A stretch of 51,400 nucleotides of DNA from Rhodothermales bacterium (GTDB lineage: Bacteria > Bacteroidota > Rhodothermia > Rhodothermales > UBA10348), in contig JANQQV010000005.1 in NCBI GenBank assembly GCA_028284865.1, positions 1-51,400 of the forward strand, written 5' to 3'. The notes beneath the pieces are model-generated. The model saw only the letters and a list, made by a program, of their open reading frames with translations. It did no database searches and had not been told where the DNA came from. How positions within the stretch are numbered: position 1 is the first letter of the stretch; the number at the start of each line of letters is the position of its first letter. The position numbers and the translations under genes are program-made. This document shows positions 19,634 to 28,378 of the stretch, piece by piece.

Positions 19634-22600
19634 TCATGCATGTTCCTTCCGACGTTTCGGAGTCCGGTCGAACGCCGTTTCGCGTTCGTCCCGGCCGTAG
19701 TACTGTGAACCAGGGCGCCCCTTGTACCCACCGATGACGCCGGCCAGCGCCCAGGCCTCCTCGACCATGATGCCTCGCCAGGGCCCGACAGCCTGCAGAC
19801 GCCCTTTCACGATGAGCGCGCTCTCGTGCAGCACTTCGCCCAGCTTTTCGCGGATCTTCGGTTTGCAGATGCACTGGATGTAGCCCGACTCGTCTTCGAG
19901 GAAGATGAACATAGTGCCGTTGGCCGTGCCCGGTCGCTGTCTGAACATGACCAGCCCGGCGGCCGTGAAAGAGGGCTGCTTTCGCTCGTTCCAGGGTATG
20001 GACGTTCCAAACTCCTTGGCCGTGGCAATCGGCCGGATCTCCCAGTCGGCCAGATGCTGTCGCAGGACAATCATCGGGTGAACACGCGGGCCGCTGTGCG
20101 TGCGCAGATCCCACTCGAGACGCGTGCGCAGCGTGATGCCCGGCAGGGCTGGGATGTCTTTCTCATCCAGTGAGCGGACATCGAGCAGGGTATGCGCCAT
20201 CTTTTGCGCCTCGAAATCAAGCTGGGCGCCGCCGGCACGGCGGCGCAGCAGGACCTGCATCTTGTACAGCACCGTCCGGTTCGCCCCCTCCAGTTGATCG
20301 AATGCACCGGCCTTGGCCAGTGCGCGCAGCTCTTTCTCATCGGCGGGTACGCGATGGAAGAAGTCCTCAAAGCTGGTGAACGCCCCCAACTGCCGTTCCA
20401 GCAGGATATCGCGAGCCAGGGACTCGGAGACGCCTTTGACGGAGGTCAGCGGCTTACGGATAGCCCAGGCATAGCGCACGTTTTCCAGATCGAAGCGCAG
20501 GCCAGACGCATTCACATCCGGGACGAGCACGCGGACACCATGACGGCGAGCTTCCTGTTCGAGTGTCATCTGGGCATACATGCCCGGGCGATGCTGCATG
20601 ACGGCCGCGTGGAAGGCCGCCGGGTAGTAGGCCTTCAGATACGCGCTGTGATACACCGTCAGGGCGAACGAAGCGGCATGGGAGCGGCAGAAACCGTACC
20701 CCACGAATTTCGAGACCTGATCGAACACCCGGTTGGCGACGACACGGGAGATGGCAGGCTGGGTGTCCACCTTCAGGGCCGACTCCACGAAGCTGTCCCG
20801 CATGCCTTCCATCTCGGTCGGGTCGCGGAAGCGGGACATCAGGCGGCGGAACTGGTCGGCCTCGTCCAGGCTCCAGCCTGCAAAGCGGTGGGCGACTTCG
20901 AGGACCTGCTCCTGGAAGACGATCACCCCGTACGTGTCCTCGAGGATCTCCTCGAGGATCGGGTGTTCGTAGCGGACCGTTTCGATGCCCTGGTGCCGCC
21001 GGATGAACGGGTGCATGAGGCCACCGAGGATGGGGCCCGGGCGAACAAGCGAGATCTGCTTGATGAGGTCCTGCATGGACCGGGCCTGGATGCGGGCCCC
21101 CGCGCTCATCTGGGCAGGTGATTCGATCTGGAAGAGGCCGAGTACATCGCCCTCGCAAATACGGTCGTAGACGGTCTCGTCATCGAACGGAATGGCATCC
21201 AGGTCGATGACTTCGCCCTGGCGATCGGCCATGATCTGTGTAGCCTCGGACACGGCGCCCAGCATGCGCAGGCCGAGTACGTCGAGCTTCACCAGTCCCA
21301 GCCATTCCAGGTCGTTCTTGTCGAATTGCACGACGCGCACGCCATTGGCACTTTGCTGCAGGGGGGAGAAGTAGGGCATCGGATCGCGCGTGAGCACCAT
21401 GCCGCCCGAGTGCTGTCCGAGGTGACGGGGCGCTTTCAGGAGCGCAGTCGATGCCGAGAGCAGGATGCGCAGGAGCGGGCTCTTGCCACCGGCCACGCTT
21501 TCGATGTGGGCGGCGTTGTAGTCGCTGGTGGGCAGCTCGTGACTGCATCGCTTCGACATCTGGATGGCCATCTCGGCAGGCCAGCCCAGCGCCTTGGCCG
21601 TGTCCTGCACGGCCGACTTGGTCAGATAGCGATCGATGGTCGCCGCCATGCCCGTGTGTCCCGCGCCGAATCGCTCTTCCATCCACTCGACGATCTCGAG
21701 GCGACGACTCGAGTCAAAATCCAGGTCGATGTCCGGTGTACCCTTGCGCCCGCGGTGCAGGAAGCGTTCGAACAGGAGGTTGTGTTCGATGGGGCAGACC
21801 CGGGTGATGTTCAGCAGGTAGGTGACGATGGAGTTGGCCGCCGATCCGCGACCGAGGCAGCGGATGCCCCGCCGAATGGCTTCCTCGACGACTTCGGCCA
21901 CGACCAGGAAGAAATCCTGGATGTCGAGGTGCATGATGATGGCGACTTCCTTGTCGAGTCGCTGGCGGGCGGCCTCGCGATGGGTGGACCCTTCCGGGTA
22001 CCTGTGCTCGAAGCCGGCCTGCACCTTCTGGAGGAAGAGTTCGTCCGAGGTCACGCCTTCGGGCAGGCGGGCGCCGGGCGGAATGATGTGACCGGGAATG
22101 AGATCGACCTCGCAGGCGCCCGCAATCTCACCGCTGCGATGCAGCGCGTCGTGGGGCAGCCCTCGGCGGGCAAGCTCCGCCTCGGGCTGCACGTACGCCA
22201 TCGCATTCGATGGGCGATGGGGATGATCATCGAAGACGGTGATGCCGTGACGGATACAGGTCATCAGATCGTATCGCCAGTAGTCGCGCGGGACGGCGTA
22301 GCGCACATCGCCCGTGGCAACCGTTGGAATGCCCGCTTGCGCCGCATGCCGGATCAGGCGGCCGAGCCGCCGATCATCGCCCTTGCGACGCTGATGGGTC
22401 AGTTCGATGAAGAGGCGATCGTCGAAGATCTCCTTGAGCGCGCCGGTCAACTGCCCGGCCAGGGTGTTCATCCCCGAATCGATGAGTGGGTAGAGGAGAC
22501 CCTCATCCGATCCGGTGAGGCAGATCAGATCGCCCGCGTGCTCGGCCAGGACGTCGAGCGTGGTCCAGGGGTTGTCACGGTCGTCGCGCGTACCGGCGGT

Positions 22601-22996
22601 GAGGTGTGCGTCTGTGAGGAGACGGCAGAGGTTGGCGTAGCCCTCGCGACTCTTGGCAAGCAGGACCAGATCTCCGGTAGGAGCGAAGGGGGGCTCGTTG
22701 AAGCGGTTGGGCTGGCGATCCGAGCGGCCTTTTGCTGCCTGTCCTTTCGCTGTCTGCCCTTTTGCCTTCGCATGTCCGGGCGGCTCCCAACGCAGGGGTA
22801 CTTCAGCGCCGAAGACGTGGCGGATGCCACGCTCCTTGCAGGCCTGCTGGAAGCGGACGACACCATAGGTCCCGTGCCGGTCGGTGACGGCCATGGTCGA
22901 CATGCCGAGCCGTGCGGCTTCGGCGGCAAGGGCTTCCGGCGGAGAGCCACCGGCGCGAAAGGAATACCAGGAACGGGCGTGCAGATGCACGAACAT
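19634..22996 (-). CDS. dnaE2: Error-prone DNA polymerase III alpha subunit DnaE2 (ImuC)
   Basis: At 1120 aa this is a normal length for DnaE2. An N-terminal PHP domain begins HLHARSWYSFRAG. A Lys/Ala/Gln-rich insert at about residues 75-98 is low in complexity. The polymerase core has LGRGSAANS (381-389) and the catalytic aspartates in PDIDLDF (Asp422, Asp424). A tandem helix-hairpin-helix region follows, then a C-terminal OB fold (GTMFIFLEDESGYIQ) without the replicative tau-binding tail. It performs translesion synthesis together with ImuB. The gene starts 57 bp downstream of the SOS-type promoter and is followed by the SRAP gene. Its functional partners imuB and DUF6504 are in the same 10 kb but in separate units. 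Confidence 0.95.
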   Translation of the reverse strand: MFVHLHARSWYSFRAGGSPPEALAAEAARLGMSTMAVTDRHGTYGVVRFQQACKERGIRHVFGAEVPLRWEPPGHAKAKGQTAKGQAAKGRSDRQPNRFNEPPFAPTGDLVLLAKSREGYANLCRLLTDAHLTAGTRDDRDNPWTTLDVLAEHAGDLICLTGSDEGLLYPLIDSGMNTLAGQLTGALKEIFDDRLFIELTHQRRKGDDRRLGRLIRHAAQAGIPTVATGDVRYAVPRDYWRYDLMTCIRHGITVFDDHPHRPSNAMAYVQPEAELARRGLPHDALHRSGEIAGACEVDLIPGHIIPPGARLPEGVTSDELFLQKVQAGFEHRYPEGSTHREAARQRLDKEVAIIMHLDIQDFFLVVAEVVEEAIRRGIRCLGRGSAANSIVTYLLNITRVCPIEHNLLFERFLHRGRKGTPDIDLDFDSSRRLEIVEWMEERFGAGHTGMAATIDRYLTKSAVQDTAKALGWPAEMAIQMSKRCSHELPTSDYNAAHIESVAGGKSPLLRILLSASTALLKAPRHLGQHSGGMVLTRDPMPYFSPLQQSANGVRVVQFDKNDLEWLGLVKLDVLGLRMLGAVSEATQIMADRQGEVIDLDAIPFDDETVYDRICEGDVLGLFQIESPAQMSAGARIQARSMQDLIKQISLVRPGPILGGLMHPFIRRHQGIETVRYEHPILEEILEDTYGVIVFQEQVLEVAHRFAGWSLDEADQFRRLMSRFRDPTEMEGMRDSFVESALKVDTQPAISRVVANRVFDQVSKFVGYGFCRSHAASFALTVYHSAYLKAYYPAAFHAAVMQHRPGMYAQMTLEQEARRHGVRVLVPDVNASGLRFDLENVRYAWAIRKPLTSVKGVSESLARDILLERQLGAFTSFEDFFHRVPADEKELRALAKAGAFDQLEGANRTVLYKMQVLLRRRAGGAQLDFEAQKMAHTLLDVRSLDEKDIPALPGITLRTRLEWDLRTHSGPRVHPMIVLRQHLADWEIRPIATAKEFGTSIPWNERKQPSFTAAGLVMFRQRPGTANGTMFIFLEDESGYIQCICKPKIREKLGEVLHESALIVKGRLQAVGPWRGIMVEEAWALAGVIGGYKGRPGSQYYGRDERETAFDRTPKRRKEHA

Positions 22997-23052
22997 AATC
23001 TCGTGAGGACGCGGGCCGGGCGGGAAGGCCGGTGAACAGAAACAGGGCTGTT

Positions 23053-23082
23053 ACGATAACATGTGTATTATATGTGCGTCAA
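23053..23082 (-). promoter_or_regulatory. SOS-type promoter/operator of dnaE2
   Basis: Read on the minus strand: -35 TTGACG, an 18-bp spacer CACATATAATACACATGT, and -10 TATCGT, ending 57 bp before the dnaE2 ATG. The spacer element is shared with the promoters of DUF6504 and imuB. A further ACATGTGCG copy lies just upstream at 23085-23093. Binding by LexA is an inference from the gene set. Confidence 0.75.
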
Positions 23083-23207
23083 GACATGTGCGTTCTGAAA
23101 ATGACTCTCGTTCGATGAATTCAGCTTCAGACTGGGCGGGTTGCAGAGCGGGAAGCAATGGGTCTGTGAGGGTATGGGATCAAAGCTCACCAAACGGCAT
23201 TCAGAAT

Positions 23208-23226
23208 GTGATTACTATGTAATTAC
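23208..23226 (+). promoter_or_regulatory. Candidate mazEF operator
   Basis: GTGATTAC and GTAATTAC repeat with a 3-bp gap, and the second copy is itself a palindrome. It lies 44 bp before the antitoxin ATG, where an AbrB/MazE-type antitoxin usually binds for autoregulation. Site assignment is inference. Confidence 0.4.
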
Positions 23227-23269
23227 GGCCCGCGGCATTGTATCACACAGCATAGAGCCAGCTGAGCCC

Positions 23270-23533
23270 ATGAAAATCCGAACGAAGCTGATCCGGATCG
23301 GCAACTCGCGGGGTATTCGCCTGCCAAAACCCGTCATCGAGCATGCCGGAATCGAAGATGATGTGGACCTGACCATGGAAGACGGGCGGGTCGTCATCGA
23401 AGCGGCGGATCAGCCAAGAGCAGGCTGGGAAAAGCAGTTTCGTGAGGAATCAGAGTTCGGGCACGATGGACTCTTGCTTCCTGGGACCAGGAATGACTGG
23501 GATGACCAGGAATGGGAGTGGGCATCGGAATGA
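23270..23533 (+). CDS. mazE: MazE-type antitoxin (AbrB/SpoVT fold)
   Basis: The product is 87 aa from the ATG at 23270; the frame stays open further upstream but no homology-like sequence lies there. The N-terminal 50 residues, MKIRTKLIRIGNSRGIRLPK through DVDLTMEDGRVVIE, are the swapped-hairpin AbrB/MazE DNA-binding domain. The acidic, Trp-rich C-terminus (NDWDDQEWEW) is the part expected to wrap around and inhibit the toxin. Its stop codon overlaps the toxin start by 4 bp (ATGA), which couples translation. It sits between dnaE2 and the DUF6504-tfoX unit, in opposite orientation to both. Confidence 0.9.
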   Translation: MKIRTKLIRIGNSRGIRLPKPVIEHAGIEDDVDLTMEDGRVVIEAADQPRAGWEKQFREESEFGHDGLLLPGTRNDWDDQEWEWASE

Positions 23534-23853
23534 TGATCAACCGATTCGACGTTCATCTCGTAGAGCTGGACCCCGCACAAGGAAGCGAAATCCGAAAGAC
23601 GCGGCCGTGCCTGGTCATTTCACCCGATGAGATGAATCGTCACCTGCGTACCGTCATCGTGGCACCGATGACAAGCGTTCGACGCTCCTATCCGTCGCGT
23701 GTCAATTGCACGTTCAAGAAAGTCCGGGGACAGATTGTACTCGATCAGATCCGGACCATCGACAAGACCCGACTGGTCAAGCAACTCGGTACCATCCACG
23801 CGTCGACGCAGGATCGCGTGGTGTCCGTGTTGGGGGAGATGTTCGCCCATTGA
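23530..23853 (+). CDS. mazF: MazF/PemK-type endoribonuclease toxin
   Basis: The product is 107 aa, starting at the ATG that overlaps the mazE stop (a second ATG follows immediately at 23533). Family marks are FDVHLVELDPAQGSEIRKTRPCLVISPD, with the conserved RPCLV strand and active-site Arg, then VAPMTS, then GQIVLDQIRTIDKTRLV, and the ending VSVLGEMF. It is expected to cleave mRNA at specific short motifs when MazE is degraded. No disruption is seen, so the pair looks functional. Confidence 0.92.
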   Translation: MMINRFDVHLVELDPAQGSEIRKTRPCLVISPDEMNRHLRTVIVAPMTSVRRSYPSRVNCTFKKVRGQIVLDQIRTIDKTRLVKQLGTIHASTQDRVVSVLGEMFAH

Positions 23854-23904
23854 TGGCGGCTATGGATGCCCGCCATCGAAACCCACTGGATCGGCTCTCT
23901 GGGT

Positions 23905-24246
23905 CTACTTCGGCTTCAATCCGTCGACGTATGCAAAGCCCTGATCGAGGAGGGCGTGGAAGGCGGCGCGATCGTTCAGGATGCTTTCGGGCACCACGAC
24001 GTATTCCTTCATCACAGTGTTGTAGCTGACCAGCAGTTCTGTGCCGTGTTCGGCCAGGAAGGCTTCGCGTTCGTCCTTGCCTAACCGCACGCCTACGTCG
24101 CTGTCCTTGTTGATGCAGGAAAACATGTGGCCGTTGTGCGAGGTGTACTTGTTGGCCTTGCCCTTCAGTGGAATGCTCGGGTGCGCTTCGACGTGGCCGA
24201 CGTAGAGTTCGCGGTGTTCAGCGTGGGGATGGGCGGCGTCAGGCAT
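23905..24246 (-). CDS. TfoX/Sxy N-terminal-domain-like protein
   Basis: The product is 113 aa from the ATG at 24246; an earlier in-frame start would overlap the upstream gene end and adds a non-conserved segment. The pattern GHMFSCINKDSDVGVRLGKDEREAFL, then MKEYVVVPESIL, then GFAYVDGLKPK, matches the small TfoX N-terminal/YjbR-like family. The Mg- or substrate-binding role of these small proteins is not known. It lies 53 bp downstream of the DUF6504 gene on the same strand and is probably transcribed from the same SOS-type promoter. Confidence 0.7.
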   Translation of the reverse strand: MPDAAHPHAEHRELYVGHVEAHPSIPLKGKANKYTSHNGHMFSCINKDSDVGVRLGKDEREAFLAEHGTELLVSYNTVMKEYVVVPESILNDRAAFHALLDQGFAYVDGLKPK

Positions 24247-24299
24247 GGCGGGATAGTCGGAATGGTGCGGGGTAGAGCTTGGAAGATGCCAAATCCACA

Positions 24300-24560
24300 T
24301 CAGTCATGCACACCGACAAGGGTCCAGCGGCCTGTCTTCATGTCGCGAGCTACGTCGACCGTGCCCTGATCCGTGCGCAGGGTGACGTAGCGTCGGTGCC
24401 GCTCGGTAGCCCACCAGGTCCCTCGCACATCCCACTGTTCGATGACCTCCCGGATGGGAAGTCGCTGGCCGTCCCGGATGAGGACCACCGGCCTGTCTCC
24501 ACTGAACTGGACTTCTTTGGCGAAGCGGACTTCGCGGGGGCGGCGGACACGTTTGAGCAT
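24300..24560 (-). CDS. DUF6504-type small protein associated with the ImuB mutasome
   Basis: The product is 86 aa. Its WDVRGTWWATERHRRYVTLR and DMKTGRWTLVGVHD segments match, by memory of the family, the DUF6504 domain that is found as a small protein next to, or as a C-terminal part of, ImuB-like Y-family proteins. The activity is unknown; a DNA-polymerase accessory role is inferred from neighbours only. The gene begins 53 bp downstream of the second SOS-type promoter and heads a two-gene unit with the TfoX-like gene. Confidence 0.7.
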   Translation of the reverse strand: MLKRVRRPREVRFAKEVQFSGDRPVVLIRDGQRLPIREVIEQWDVRGTWWATERHRRYVTLRTDQGTVDVARDMKTGRWTLVGVHD

Positions 24561-24612
24561 GGCGATGCGGTTGGTGACGGGGGTGTATCAAGAGGAGCGT
24601 GACAGGGTTTTG

Positions 24613-24642
24613 ATGATAGTATGTGTTTTATATGTGCGTCAA
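24613..24642 (-). promoter_or_regulatory. SOS-type promoter/operator of the DUF6504 unit
   Basis: On the minus strand: -35 TTGACG, 18-bp spacer CACATATAAAACACATAC, -10 TATCAT. It is nearly the same as the dnaE2 promoter, and the similarity extends through the -10 into a downstream CCCTG. Confidence 0.75.
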
Positions 24643-24969
24643 GTTTGCCGTCCATGAAAATGCATGGGCAAACCGACGGAGGTCATCAGGAATCCAAAGG
24701 GTGAAAAATTGTCAGACGAGGCAATGCCCAGTGTGTCAAAATGACTACAGCAAATCGTCGAATGCGGCCCGTTTTTCCATGAATCGCCACAATAATGTGT
24801 CATTCTGACTCGTTAGGGTCAGAACAGAGGGCTTGGAGCGTCGATGAGGAGGATTGGCACGCCACTTGTTTGCTCTCTGTCACCATCCAGAATGACGGGC
24901 GAACAACCAGCCGCCCATCAACCAGCATTGAACAAACCCAATCAGTATTGACCGAACAGGTGATTCGAA
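24643..24969. other. 327-bp divergent regulatory region upstream of htrA
   Basis: No gene is seen. It contains a TTCTGAC/GTCAGAA inverted repeat (24803-24809 and 24818-24824) and a TTGACC hexamer near 24946 that could serve htrA. It is more AT-rich than the flanking genes. The promoter of htrA cannot be placed with confidence. Confidence 0.4.
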
Positions 24970-26544
24970 ATGAGTAACTGGAATCGACTTTCCATTCCCG
25001 TTGTGGCCGCGGCCATGTTTGTCGGCGGCATCCTCTTTGCCACGAGCGGCGCCAACATGATTGGCTCGGAAGACAAAGTGGCTGTGACCAGTATGGCGGC
25101 CGACCAACCGATCGCCGATTGGGTGGAGGATGAGCCGCAGATCGATTGGACCGAGCCGGGAGTAGCTCCGTCAGCCTTCGAATTCGAAGCTGCATTCGTC
25201 AACGTAGCTGATCGGATCAACCCAGCGGTTGTCCAGATCCGTGCTGAGCGCGTGGTTCGCCAGCAGATGCAGCAGACCAACCCGTTCCAGGGAAGTCCTT
25301 TCGAGAACTTTTTCCGGGAGTTCAACTCTCCCCAGAACGGCCAGCCTCAGAACCGGGAGCCTCAGCAGCGCGAATTCCGCAGCCAGGGTCTGGGTTCAGG
25401 CGTGATTCTGCGTGATGATGGATACCTGGTGACCAATAATCACGTCATCGAGGGTGCCGAGAACCTGTCCGTTCTGTTGTTCGACGGCAATGAATATGAT
25501 GCCGAGGTCGTGGGCTCGGATGCGGTCACCGATCTGGCCGTCCTGAAAATCGATGCCGACAATCTGCCCATCATCCGGTTCGGCAACTCCGATCGGCTTC
25601 GCGTCGGGCAGTGGGTGATGGCGTTTGGTTCTCCGCTGTCTGCGGAGCTCAACAACACGGTGACCACGGGTATTGTGAGCGCAATCGGTCGCTATTCCAG
25701 CACGGGAACGACCGTTCAGAACTACATCCAGACTGACGCCGCCATCAACCCAGGTAACTCCGGCGGACCGCTGGTGAACCTGAACGGCGAACTCGTCGGC
25801 ATCAACACGGCGATTTTCACCCGAACGGGAGGCTACCAGGGTATCGGCTTTGCCATTCCCGTCCAGACGGTTGAGCGCATCTCGGACCAGCTGATTGACA
25901 GCGGTTCGGTGCAGCGCGCACAGCTGGGCGTCCAGTATGGAGCAGCTGCCCCGGCGCTCCGTCAGGCGCTTGATCTACCGGTCGGTGCGGCTCAGGTAGG
26001 CAATGTTCTCGAAGGCAGTGCGGCTGACAAGGCCGGTATTCGCGAGGGTGATGTCATCTTGGGCGTGGACGGCAAGGAGTTGAGCAATGCGCTGGCGCTG
26101 TCCACCATCATCGGAAGCCTCAAGCCAGGCGAGGAAGTCGATATCCTGATCAATCGCGAGGGCGATGAAAAGACACTGCGCGTGAAGCTCGGCGAAGCCG
26201 CTGAAGAAGCGGTGTCGGAAGACGCAGCCGAAGTTGTAGAAGAGTCGGTGTCCGAGTCGTTGGGGATGACCTACAGCAACATCACCCCTGAAATCGCGCG
26301 GCGCTTTGATCTGGATGAAGACACGCGCGGTGTATTCCTGACCAACGTGGATCAGGGCAGCTTTGCGTTTCGTGAGGCAAACCTGCGCGCTGGCATGCTG
26401 ATCATCGAAGCAGATCGAAAGAAAGTGGATTCGGTCGAGGACTTCGAGGAAGTTGTCGGTGCGATCGAAGAAGGCGAGTCGTTCCTCGTTCGCGTGCGGA
26501 TCCTGGACAACGACACGTCGATGCTCACAGCACTCGAGAAGTAA
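24970..26544 (+). CDS. Periplasmic serine protease, HtrA/DegP (Do) family
   Basis: This 524-aa protein has an N-terminal hydrophobic segment at residues 8-30 (signal or anchor) and a trypsin-like domain with the catalytic triad His158 (TNNHVIEGA), Asp188 (TDLAVLKID) and Ser264 (NPGNSGGPLVN). Two PDZ domains follow at about 310-400 and 425-520. A Gln/Asn-rich LA-loop-like insert lies at about 97-135. It degrades or chaperones misfolded envelope proteins. It stands alone, with a terminator behind it. The sequence does not show which stress sigma factor drives it. Confidence 0.94.
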   Translation: MSNWNRLSIPVVAAAMFVGGILFATSGANMIGSEDKVAVTSMAADQPIADWVEDEPQIDWTEPGVAPSAFEFEAAFVNVADRINPAVVQIRAERVVRQQMQQTNPFQGSPFENFFREFNSPQNGQPQNREPQQREFRSQGLGSGVILRDDGYLVTNNHVIEGAENLSVLLFDGNEYDAEVVGSDAVTDLAVLKIDADNLPIIRFGNSDRLRVGQWVMAFGSPLSAELNNTVTTGIVSAIGRYSSTGTTVQNYIQTDAAINPGNSGGPLVNLNGELVGINTAIFTRTGGYQGIGFAIPVQTVERISDQLIDSGSVQRAQLGVQYGAAAPALRQALDLPVGAAQVGNVLEGSAADKAGIREGDVILGVDGKELSNALALSTIIGSLKPGEEVDILINREGDEKTLRVKLGEAAEEAVSEDAAEVVEESVSESLGMTYSNITPEIARRFDLDEDTRGVFLTNVDQGSFAFREANLRAGMLIIEADRKKVDSVEDFEEVVGAIEEGESFLVRVRILDNDTSMLTALEK

Positions 26545-26620
26545 GATCTGACAAGACTCTGGCTTTAGAGCCAACAAAGTCGCTTGGTCATGCCCGACAG
26601 CATGGCCTGAGCGGGAGCGG

Positions 26621-26652
26621 GCGGGTCGCCGACAGGCGACCCGCTCGTCTTT
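26621..26652 (+). terminator. Rho-independent terminator of htrA
   Basis: GCGGGTCGCC and GGCGACCCGC flank a GACA loop, followed by TCGTCTTTGT, about 77 bp after the stop codon. Confidence 0.8.
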
Positions 26653-26724
26653 GTAGGGTTCGGATCTGGCGACTACATTGCGGTTCGCCAGTGACCTGGA
26701 TCCTCCAACCCGCCCCCGGATGCC

Positions 26725-27612
26725 ATGAGCGAGCAGTCGCCGAATATGGACAAGCCGCAGCCCGAATCGTCGCCGCTGGAGGATCAGCCTTCAGCGTCAT
26801 CGGTCCCGGAAGCGTCCGGTTCAACCGGTAGCGAAGAGCAGGCATCCATCTCGACCGGTGATGCCATGTTCTCGTCGCGGTTTGGATGGTTTCTGGCAGA
26901 GTTCGCCATCGTTGTTTCGGGTGTATTGGTGGCGCTGGCGCTGAATGCCTGGTGGCAGGCTCAGGAGGACCGCTCCCACGAGCGTTTGTATCTGGAGCAG
27001 CTCAGTCAGGACGTTACTCGCTCCATATCCGATATCGAGACCGTATCCAGAGTTGAACGCCCATCCGATCGCGCACTGACCATGCTGGTCCGTGCTTTCC
27101 GGATGCAACCCCGCCCTTCGCAGGACTCGCTGCTCGTTTGGAGCTTGACAGCGCCCAACATGCGCATGCCGACGCCGGTTTTAGGTACGGCTCGCACCCT
27201 GGTCACCTCGGGCGATTTACAGTTGATCCGGAGTGACACGCTCCGTTTGGCGCTACCTACCTATGTCGAATCGCAATCCCAGCTCGCGGAAGCGATGAGG
27301 CAGTTCGGCAACCAGTTTCTCGAGGAGAGTCGGGACATGCTGGACTACATCGACTACCTCGGATTGGTGCAACGCACGTTGCCGCCTTCGTTCGTGGACT
27401 CGGTTGCTCAGGCGAATGACATGTTTGCCCTGCCACCCAACGGGGTTCAGCGATTGATCGTGGGAGAGGGGGGTGATCCGCTCCAAAGCGCTGCTCTTTA
27501 TGGCGTCCTCTCTTCCATGCATACTGCCCAGCGCAACATGGTAGGCCTGAGGCAGGGCATGCTGGTCAGTCATCAGCAAATCGAACGTCTGCTTCAGGAG
27601 GCCATGGAATGA
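26725..27612 (+). CDS. Membrane-anchored DUF6090-like protein
   Basis: This 295-aa protein has a Ser/Pro/Glu-rich cytoplasmic-looking first 45 residues and one transmembrane helix (about 50-73, FAIVVSGVLVALALNAWW). The WWQAQEDRSHERLYLEQLSQDV sequence then continues into a mostly helical extracytoplasmic part. The helix followed by an N-x-W and a charged, helical stretch is the pattern of the DUF6090 family of Bacteroidota. Function is unknown. It overlaps the next gene by 4 bp (ATGA), so the two are translationally coupled. Confidence 0.6.
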   Translation: MSEQSPNMDKPQPESSPLEDQPSASSVPEASGSTGSEEQASISTGDAMFSSRFGWFLAEFAIVVSGVLVALALNAWWQAQEDRSHERLYLEQLSQDVTRSISDIETVSRVERPSDRALTMLVRAFRMQPRPSQDSLLVWSLTAPNMRMPTPVLGTARTLVTSGDLQLIRSDTLRLALPTYVESQSQLAEAMRQFGNQFLEESRDMLDYIDYLGLVQRTLPPSFVDSVAQANDMFALPPNGVQRLIVGEGGDPLQSAALYGVLSSMHTAQRNMVGLRQGMLVSHQQIERLLQEAME

Positions 27613-28370
27613 GTCGCATCCGACCATATGGCGTTCTGCTGGCATGGGCGTTCATGGTTACCATCAATGCGCTGGCCAACATCCTGCCGATCGGTGGACG
27701 CACCACGGGCGCCATTTCCGATCAGTATGCCTCGCTCTTCACGCCGGCAGGATTCACGTTCTCCATTTGGAGCGTGATCTACCTCGGACTGCTGGCTTTT
27801 GGCGTATTCCGCGTGCTTCCCCGATTCCGTAGGGATGCGGTGCTGCGACGGATGGATGGCTGGTTCGCGCTCAACGCCTTGCTTAATGCCAGCTGGATTG
27901 TGGCGTGGCACTACGAGTGGCTGCTGTTGAGCATGGTGATCATGCTCGGTCTGTTGGTGACTCTGATCGTGATGCATCGCGAGGCGCATGCACAGGATGG
28001 ACTGCTCTGGCGACTCGCCGTTCTTTACCCGATCAGCGTCTATTTCGCCTGGATCTGCATGGCGACACTGGCGAACATCAGCATCCTGCAAAGCGCCTGG
28101 GAATTGAACGATGCGCTGCTGTCTGAGCCCATCTGGACGCTCATCAAGCTGGTGATCGCCGTTTCTGTGGCGGCCCTCGTTTACCTGCGATTCCGGAATG
28201 TGGCGTTCGTCGTGGTAGTCGCCTGGGCCGCGTTCGGTATCCAGGCCAATCAACCGGACGGTACCCTCATTCAGGTTGCTGCGCTCGTGTGTTCAGTGCT
28301 GTGCCTGATCACGGTGCTCGTACACATCGTAGGCCGGATGCGCGGCATCAAGGCCTTCGCCCGCAACTAG
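27609..28370 (+). CDS. TspO/MBR-like multispanning membrane protein
   Basis: This 253-aa hydrophobic protein has seven or so predicted transmembrane segments. FTPAGFTFSIWSVIYLGLLAF and LNALLNASWIVAWHYEW recall the Pro/Trp-rich helices of the TspO/MBR (tryptophan-rich sensory protein) superfamily, although it is longer than the usual 160 residues. It is probably a membrane sensor or transporter-like protein; the ligand is not identifiable. It overlaps the upstream DUF6090-like gene by 4 bp and is convergent with imuB 8 bp away. Confidence 0.65.
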   Translation: MSRIRPYGVLLAWAFMVTINALANILPIGGRTTGAISDQYASLFTPAGFTFSIWSVIYLGLLAFGVFRVLPRFRRDAVLRRMDGWFALNALLNASWIVAWHYEWLLLSMVIMLGLLVTLIVMHREAHAQDGLLWRLAVLYPISVYFAWICMATLANISILQSAWELNDALLSEPIWTLIKLVIAVSVAALVYLRFRNVAFVVVVAWAAFGIQANQPDGTLIQVAALVCSVLCLITVLVHIVGRMRGIKAFARN

Positions 28371-28378
28371 TCCCAGAC

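Noticed and set aside
21326..23035. Long plus-strand open frame (569 codons) opposite dnaE2
   Set aside because: Antisense to a clearly conserved polymerase; composition (His/Asp/Gly-rich) is that of a codon shadow in GC-rich DNA.
24856..24873. Sigma-54-like promoter TTGGCACGCCACTTGT before htrA
   Set aside because: The -12 element has GT rather than GC, and no activator-binding sites or sigma-54-linked gene are visible.
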